10,321 nt of DNA from assembly GCA_051277005.1 (NCBI GenBank), contig JBNMPS010000105.1, positions 1-10,321 of the forward strand. Direction: 5' to 3'. The notes below the pieces were generated by a model. The model worked only from the letters and a program-made list of their open reading frames with translations. It had not been told where the DNA came from and ran no database searches. Shown in pieces: positions 5,682 through 10,321 of the stretch. Source of the DNA: Dasania sp051277005 (lineage in GTDB: Bacteria; Pseudomonadota; Gammaproteobacteria; Pseudomonadales; Dasaniaceae). Within the stretch, counting starts at the first letter, position 1. Every line of letters starts with the position of its first letter. The translations under genes were made by a program, and so were the position numbers.

Positions 5682-6911
5682 ATGGCTGGCGATAACCATA
5701 ACAAACCTGAAAATATTACTGTCTTAGGTTCAACCGGTTCTATTGGTGTCAGTACTCTTGATGTGTGTGCTCGTCACCTCAATCGCTATCAAGTTTTTGC
5801 GTTAACAGCCAATAATAGTGTTGAGGCGTTATTTGAGCAGGTTATGCAATTTAATCCTCGCTTTGCGGTACTGTGTGATGAACAGGCAGCTAGTCGTTTA
5901 AGAATGTTGCTGGCTGAGCAAGCGGTAGTGACTGAAGTCTTAAGTGGTGAACAGGGGTTGTCAGCGGTAGCTGCTCATGATGACGTCGATACAGTGATGG
6001 CGGCCATCGTAGGTGCCGCCGGGTTGATGCCAACCATGGCCGCGGTAGAGTCAGGTAAAAAAGTCTTATTAGCGAATAAAGAATCGTTGGTGATGGCTGG
6101 CGATTTGTTCATCAAGGCGGTTAAGCAAAGTGGTGCGCATCTATTGCCCATCGATAGTGAACACAATGCGATTTATCAATGTATGCCTGGCAGTTATCAG
6201 CAAATTTCTCATCAAGCTGGGCAAGGTGGCCATTCCTTAGCGGATTTTGGTATTAGCAAAATTTTATTAACGGGCTCCGGCGGCCCTTTTCGCGAGACGC
6301 CACTCGAGCAATTATCGGCGATGACTCCAGATCAGGCCTGCGCCCACCCCAATTGGTCAATGGGGCGAAAAATATCGGTCGACTCCGCTACCATGATGAA
6401 TAAGGGGTTAGAGTTTATTGAGGCTTGCTGGTTGTTTGATGCTAAACCCGACGATATTGATATTGTGGTTCACCCTCAAAGTATTATTCATTCAATGGTG
6501 CAGTACGTCGACGGTTCCGTTTTGGCGCAATTGGGCAACCCCGATATGCGTACTCCCATAGCTCATGCTATGGCTTGGCCTGAGCGCATAGAGTCAGGGG
6601 TGGCGAGTTTAGATGTCATTGCTGCTGCCCACCTAGACTTTGAGACGCCGGACTATCAGCGTTTCCCTTGTTTACGTTTGGCGCAAGAGTCTGTGCAAAC
6701 AGGTAAAACAGCCATGGTAGCCTTAAATGCGGCTAATGAAGTCGCTGTGGATGCATTTCTCAATCAGAAGATTCGTTTTACCGATATCCCTGTTATCATT
6801 GAGGCCGTGCTAAACCGCGCTGAATTGGTTGAACCCTCCACACTTACGATTGTCCAATTGGCTGATCAACAGGCCAGAGCTCTAGCCCTGGATGTTATGT
6901 CGAGTTTGTAG
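5682..6911 (+). CDS. dxr: 1-deoxy-D-xylulose 5-phosphate reductoisomerase
   Basis: This 409-residue cytoplasmic enzyme (also called IspC) converts DXP to 2-C-methyl-D-erythritol 4-phosphate with NADPH. It is the committed step of the MEP isoprenoid pathway and the target of fosmidomycin. The NADPH-binding motif GSTGSIG is at 16-22, and ANKESLV is at 131-137. The metal ligands are in DSEHNA (Asp158, Glu160) and in MMNKGLE (Glu244). GSGGPFRETP at 198-207, HPNWSMGRKISVDSATM at 222-238, HPQSIIHSMV at 264-273 and NAANEVAV at 349-356 are all intact. The length is slightly above E. coli Dxr (398), partly from extra residues near 171-190. The start is six bases after the cdsA stop with a weak Shine-Dalgarno, implying coupling. 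Its product feeds UppS through isopentenyl-PP. Confidence 0.98.
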   Translation: MAGDNHNKPENITVLGSTGSIGVSTLDVCARHLNRYQVFALTANNSVEALFEQVMQFNPRFAVLCDEQAASRLRMLLAEQAVVTEVLSGEQGLSAVAAHDDVDTVMAAIVGAAGLMPTMAAVESGKKVLLANKESLVMAGDLFIKAVKQSGAHLLPIDSEHNAIYQCMPGSYQQISHQAGQGGHSLADFGISKILLTGSGGPFRETPLEQLSAMTPDQACAHPNWSMGRKISVDSATMMNKGLEFIEACWLFDAKPDDIDIVVHPQSIIHSMVQYVDGSVLAQLGNPDMRTPIAHAMAWPERIESGVASLDVIAAAHLDFETPDYQRFPCLRLAQESVQTGKTAMVALNAANEVAVDAFLNQKIRFTDIPVIIEAVLNRAELVEPSTLTIVQLADQQARALALDVMSSL

Positions 6912-6982
6912 GCGCCAGATAAACCTTGGTATTCATTTTTCACCCTAATAACAGCGCCAAAACATAGGTAGTATTCCCCTCT

Positions 6983-8338
6983 ATGGAATTGTTAGAAACA
7001 ATAGTCATTACCCTTTTTACCTTAGCGATTTTGGTGTCTATACATGAGTATGGGCATTTCTGGGTGGCAAGAAAGTGCGGTATCAAAGTGCTACGTTTTT
7101 CTGTTGGCTTTGGTAAGCCATTATGTCGCTGGACAGATAAGTTGGGCACTGAATATGTCATCGCCGCGATCCCTCTAGGGGGTTATGTCAAAATGCTTGA
7201 TGAGCGTGAAGGTGAAGTGCCAGAAGATCAGCGTCATATGGCGTTTAATAACCAGTCTGTCTGGAGTCGTTTGGCAACCGTTGCTGCGGGGCCTGCGGCC
7301 AATTTTATTCTTGCGATACTGGTTTATTGGGTTGTCTTTATGGGGGGGGTGAGTGGTGTTTCTCCCACTATAGAAAAGGTAGAGTTGGGTTCAGTCGCTG
7401 AGTTGGCTGGTTTACAAGCAGGACAGGAGTTTGTGGCAGTTGATGGTCACGCTACGCCTACTTGGGAGGCGCTTCACCTACAGCTATTGGAGCGTATTGG
7501 TGATACGGGTGAGATTGAGTTTACGGTTAAATACCCAGATTCAGATTTACGCTATAGCTCTACTGCAAGTGTCGATGCCTGGTTGGCAGGGGAGGAGGTT
7601 ACCGATTTGATGGCAGGTATTGGGGTGGAGTTGTATCGCCCCAAGCTTATTGCTGAAATCGATAAAGTCGTAGCGGGTAGTCCAGCGGAATTATCAGGTT
7701 TTAAGGCTGGAGATATAATCGTTCAGGCTGATGAGCAAGCCATAAAAGATTGGCAGGGCTGGGTAGCGTATGTACGTGAGCGCCCTAAGCAACAGCTAAA
7801 TATTCGTTTTTTGCGTGAAGGTGCGGAGTTAACGGCAGTATTAACGCCGGCAGAAAAGTTTGATGAAGAGGGTACGCCTTTCGGCCAGGTTGGCATGGGC
7901 GTTAAGTGGCCTGAGTGGCCCGAAGAGATGCGCAGAGACTTCCAGTACGGCCCTTTGTTGGCTGTAAAAGCATCAATGCAACGCACTTGGGATATGAGCG
8001 TTTTCACCCTGCAATCAATTAAAAAAATGTTGATGGGGTTAATCTCGCCAAAAAACTTGAGTGGTCCGATAACCATTGCTAAAGTGGCGTCCGCCTCGGC
8101 AAAGTCAGGCCTCAGTAGCTATCTTAGTTTTCTAGCTTTGTTGAGTGTCAGTTTGGGCGTGTTAAACCTTCTGCCGATACCGGTCTTGGATGGCGGGCAT
8201 ATTCTTTTTGGGGTAGTTGAGTTATTAATAGGCCGCCCCGTATCTGAGCGCATACAAGCTCTGGGCTACAAACTAGGTTTTTTTATGGTTATTAGCATGA
8301 TGATGTTGGCTTTATACAACGATATCAGCCGACTATAA
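6983..8338 (+). CDS. rseP: RIP zinc metalloprotease RseP (sigma-E pathway site-2 protease)
   Basis: This 451-residue inner-membrane protease makes the second, intramembrane cut in the anti-sigma factor RseA after DegS, releasing sigma-E in response to misfolded outer-membrane proteins. It also clears signal-peptide remnants. The zinc motif HEYGH is in the first membrane segment (His21, Glu22, His25). The third ligand lies in NLLPIPVLDGGH (395-406, Asp403). GGYVKMLDE at 66-74 and AAGPAANF at 101-108 are S2P-family blocks. Tandem periplasmic PDZ domains cover about 125-215 and 222-305. C-terminal membrane segments lie near 380-400 and 430-446. Length matches E. coli RseP (450) and His21 aligns with its His22, supporting the ATG at 6983. 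The only Shine-Dalgarno-like element, AGGT (6966-6969), is 13 bases away. It lies 71 bases after dxr and 52 before bamA. Confidence 0.98.
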   Translation: MELLETIVITLFTLAILVSIHEYGHFWVARKCGIKVLRFSVGFGKPLCRWTDKLGTEYVIAAIPLGGYVKMLDEREGEVPEDQRHMAFNNQSVWSRLATVAAGPAANFILAILVYWVVFMGGVSGVSPTIEKVELGSVAELAGLQAGQEFVAVDGHATPTWEALHLQLLERIGDTGEIEFTVKYPDSDLRYSSTASVDAWLAGEEVTDLMAGIGVELYRPKLIAEIDKVVAGSPAELSGFKAGDIIVQADEQAIKDWQGWVAYVRERPKQQLNIRFLREGAELTAVLTPAEKFDEEGTPFGQVGMGVKWPEWPEEMRRDFQYGPLLAVKASMQRTWDMSVFTLQSIKKMLMGLISPKNLSGPITIAKVASASAKSGLSSYLSFLALLSVSLGVLNLLPIPVLDGGHILFGVVELLIGRPVSERIQALGYKLGFFMVISMMMLALYNDISRL

Positions 8339-8390
8339 AGCGAACAATTAAAGTAATGCTAATGAATGATTTTGTGGTAATAGATAATCA

Positions 8391-10321
8391 ATGAGACGTT
8401 TTCTTACAGTAATACTGCTTGCTCCGTTATGGGTTTTTAGTGCCAGCCTGCAAGCAGAAGACAGCTTTGTGGTATCCGACATTCGGGTCCAGGGTCTACA
8501 GCGTGTATCCGCTGCCAGCGTGTTTACATCCGTACCGATTAACGTAGGTAATACTGTTGATCAGGATGCCATTAGTAATGCTATTCGGAGTTTATTTCGC
8601 AGTGGTAACTTTGATAATGTGGAAATAGGCCGAGATGGTACTGTTTTGGTGGTTTCCGTTGCCGAGCGGCCCTCAATTTCTGAAATCGTTTTAGAGGGTA
8701 ATAAGACGATTAAAACTGAAGCGTTGTTGGAAGGTTTAAAAGGTGCAGGCCTATCTGATGGGCAGGTTTTTAAACGCTCAACGCTTGAGACAATGAAGCT
8801 TGAGCTGACTCGTCAGTATGTCTCACAAGGCCGTTATGATGCGGGTATAGAAACAGAGATCGTTCCTCTTCCTCGAAATCGAGTGCAAGTTAATATCAAT
8901 GTTGATGAAGGTAATGTTGCCGCTATCAAACATATCAATATTGTGGGCAATAAAGATTTCACTCAAGAAGATCTGTTAGATCTGTTTGAGCTCTCTGCCT
9001 CTGGCATATGGTCTTGGATAATGAGTGACGATAAATACTCGAAAGAAACCCTTTCAGGTGATATCGAAAATCTTAAATCGTTTTATTTGGATCGTGGCTA
9101 CATCAAGTTCAATGTTGATTCAACTCAGGTGACCGTAACGCCCGATAAAAAGTCTGTTTATATTACTGTCAATGTTTCTGAAAGTGCCGTCTATACCATT
9201 AATGAGGTTAAGCTTTCTGGTGACTTAGTGCTAAAAGAAAATCAATTGTGGCCGTTTGTTTCAATCAAGTCGGGTGATACCTTCGCACAGTCAAAAGTAA
9301 GCAGCAGTGAAGAATGGTTGGTAAAGCGTCTAGGTAACGAAGGTTATAACTTTGCCGAAGTTCAAGCGATTACAGATGTTGATGATGAAAATCAAACCGT
9401 TGACCTGAAGTTTTTTGTTGACCCGGGCAAGCGTACCTATGTGAGACGCATCGAGTTTAATGGTAACAGTAAAACCGCTGACGAAGTGTTACGCAGAGAA
9501 ATGCGACAAATGGAGGGTGCGCCAGCGTCGTCTGCACGTATTGAACAGTCACGTACACGCTTAGATCGCCTAGGTTTTTTTACGGATGCAAAAGTTGACA
9601 CCCTTGAAGTGCCTGGCAGCGATGATCAAATCGATATCAAATACAATATTGAAGAGCAGCCTTCAGGCACGATTGGTGCCAGCTTAGGTTACTCGCAAGA
9701 TAGCGGGCTGATATTTGGCGCCAATGTGCAGCAAGATAATGTCTTTGGTACCGGTAAACAGATTGGTGTCAACGTAAATAAAAGCCGCTACATCAGCACT
9801 GTGAATCTTAGTTATTTTAACCCCTATTACACGGAGGATGGGGTCAGCCGTGGCTTCTCTGTGTTTTACAAAGAGGCAGACTTTTCGGAAGTCAACTTGT
9901 CTAGCTATAGTACCAACACTTACGGCGCCGGGATGAATTTTAGTTATCCTATTAAGGAGACAGAACGAGTCGCTTATAGCTTTACCTTTACCAATACGGA
10001 ACTTGAAACGGGTTTTGCGGCGGTGCAAGAGATCGTTGCTAGCCCAAGAGTAGATGATGATATTGTTTCGTATTACGAGACTCTGGCTGCTGTGGTTAAT
10101 GATGAGAGTCAAATTATCTATCTTGTGCCCGGAGGAGAAACTTTAGACTTTGATGCAGACCTGAATTCATCGTTATTGGCCCCGTCAACTGAGCCAGGTT
10201 TTGTTGATTTATACGGTAATGAGTTTAATGATTTTACCTTTAAGACCAGTTGGTCGCAGTCAACGTTAAACCGTGGCCGTATGGCAACTCGAGGTGGCTC
10301 CCAAAGTTTGGCGCTTGAGGT
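8391..10321 (+). CDS. bamA: Outer membrane protein assembly factor BamA, partial (3' end beyond window)
   Basis: The frame from ATG 8391 stays open to the window edge: 643 codons plus two bases. BamA is the essential Omp85-family core of the BAM complex, which folds and inserts beta-barrel proteins into the outer membrane. Residues 1-22 look like a signal peptide (MRR, hydrophobic core, likely cut after SLQA). Five POTRA domains follow at about 26-93, 94-174, 177-266, 268-345 and 348-423; VLRREMRQMEGA (366-377) and RLDRLGFF (390-397) in POTRA5 match E. coli closely. The barrel begins near 425 with GASLGYSQDSG. The segment 540-613, expected to be an extracellular loop, is much longer and more acidic than in E. 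coli. The last barrel strands and C-terminal signal lie outside. There is no clear Shine-Dalgarno. The rseP-bamA pairing is standard in gammaproteobacteria. Confidence 0.97.
   Translation, partial: MRRFLTVILLAPLWVFSASLQAEDSFVVSDIRVQGLQRVSAASVFTSVPINVGNTVDQDAISNAIRSLFRSGNFDNVEIGRDGTVLVVSVAERPSISEIVLEGNKTIKTEALLEGLKGAGLSDGQVFKRSTLETMKLELTRQYVSQGRYDAGIETEIVPLPRNRVQVNINVDEGNVAAIKHINIVGNKDFTQEDLLDLFELSASGIWSWIMSDDKYSKETLSGDIENLKSFYLDRGYIKFNVDSTQVTVTPDKKSVYITVNVSESAVYTINEVKLSGDLVLKENQLWPFVSIKSGDTFAQSKVSSSEEWLVKRLGNEGYNFAEVQAITDVDDENQTVDLKFFVDPGKRTYVRRIEFNGNSKTADEVLRREMRQMEGAPASSARIEQSRTRLDRLGFFTDAKVDTLEVPGSDDQIDIKYNIEEQPSGTIGASLGYSQDSGLIFGANVQQDNVFGTGKQIGVNVNKSRYISTVNLSYFNPYYTEDGVSRGFSVFYKEADFSEVNLSSYSTNTYGAGMNFSYPIKETERVAYSFTFTNTELETGFAAVQEIVASPRVDDDIVSYYETLAAVVNDESQIIYLVPGGETLDFDADLNSSLLAPSTEPGFVDLYGNEFNDFTFKTSWSQSTLNRGRMATRGGSQSLALE

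Noticed and set aside
6911..6958. GGCGC (6911-6915) and GCGCC (6954-6958) as a terminator after dxr
   Set aside because: Only five base pairs around a 38-base loop with no T-tract; too weak to call.
7723..8076. Open frame of 117 codons on the - strand inside rseP
   Set aside because: It overlaps well-conserved RseP sequence and resembles no family.
8339..8390. Sigma-E promoter before bamA, as known in E. coli
   Set aside because: I looked for GGAACTT-type and TCTGA-type elements at suitable spacing in the gap and the end of rseP and found no convincing pair.
9684..10112. Open frame of 142 codons on the - strand inside bamA
   Set aside because: It lies fully within the clear bamA reading frame, has no family resemblance or ribosome site, and is a shadow of the barrel-coding sequence.
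1..10321. A novel multi-gene system
   Set aside because: Every gene is a recognisable conserved housekeeping family in its usual context, with no foreign insert, mobile element or unexplained coding space.

Overview
The window is a conserved housekeeping locus of a gammaproteobacterium. The order is map (divergent, partial) | rpsB - tsf - pyrH - frr - uppS - cdsA - dxr - rseP - bamA (partial). All genes from rpsB onward lie on the + strand. dxr follows cdsA, as in Pseudomonas-type genomes; in Escherichia coli it sits between frr and uppS. The proteins read as close relatives of Pseudomonas and E. coli orthologs. AT-leaning third positions and this gene order suggest a marine, moderate-GC member of the Pseudomonadales/Cellvibrionales side. 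That placement is inference; no rRNA or other taxonomic marker is present.

Layout. 1-205: start of methionine aminopeptidase on the - strand. 206-586: divergent intergenic region with a weak candidate map promoter, a small dyad, a strong extended -10 rpsB promoter with a GC-rich (stringent-type) discriminator, and a structured leader of about 168 nt corresponding to the S2-autoregulatory (t44-type) leader. 587-2376: rpsB and tsf, separated by a strong intrinsic terminator/attenuator and a second, previously unmarked hairpin just upstream of the tsf Shine-Dalgarno. 2389-2421: strong terminator after tsf. 2593-3985: pyrH and frr, with a hairpin between them. 3993-8338: uppS, cdsA, dxr and rseP, closely packed. 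8391 to the window edge: bamA, open to the end and cut off in the beta-barrel.

The genes form three functional groups. The first is translation: S2, EF-Ts, ribosome recycling factor and N-terminal Met removal. The second is precursor supply: UMP kinase, DXP reductoisomerase for isoprenoids, undecaprenyl-PP synthase for the cell-wall lipid carrier, and CDP-diacylglycerol synthase for phospholipids. The third is envelope assembly and stress: RseP, the site-2 protease of the sigma-E pathway, and BamA, the outer-membrane protein insertase.

I see no mobile element, CRISPR array, tRNA, rRNA or novel defence or biosynthetic system. The points that deserve a second look are local: two changes in conserved motifs of UppS, an enlarged acidic loop in the BamA barrel, the hairpin before tsf, and a six-codon ORF in the rpsB leader.
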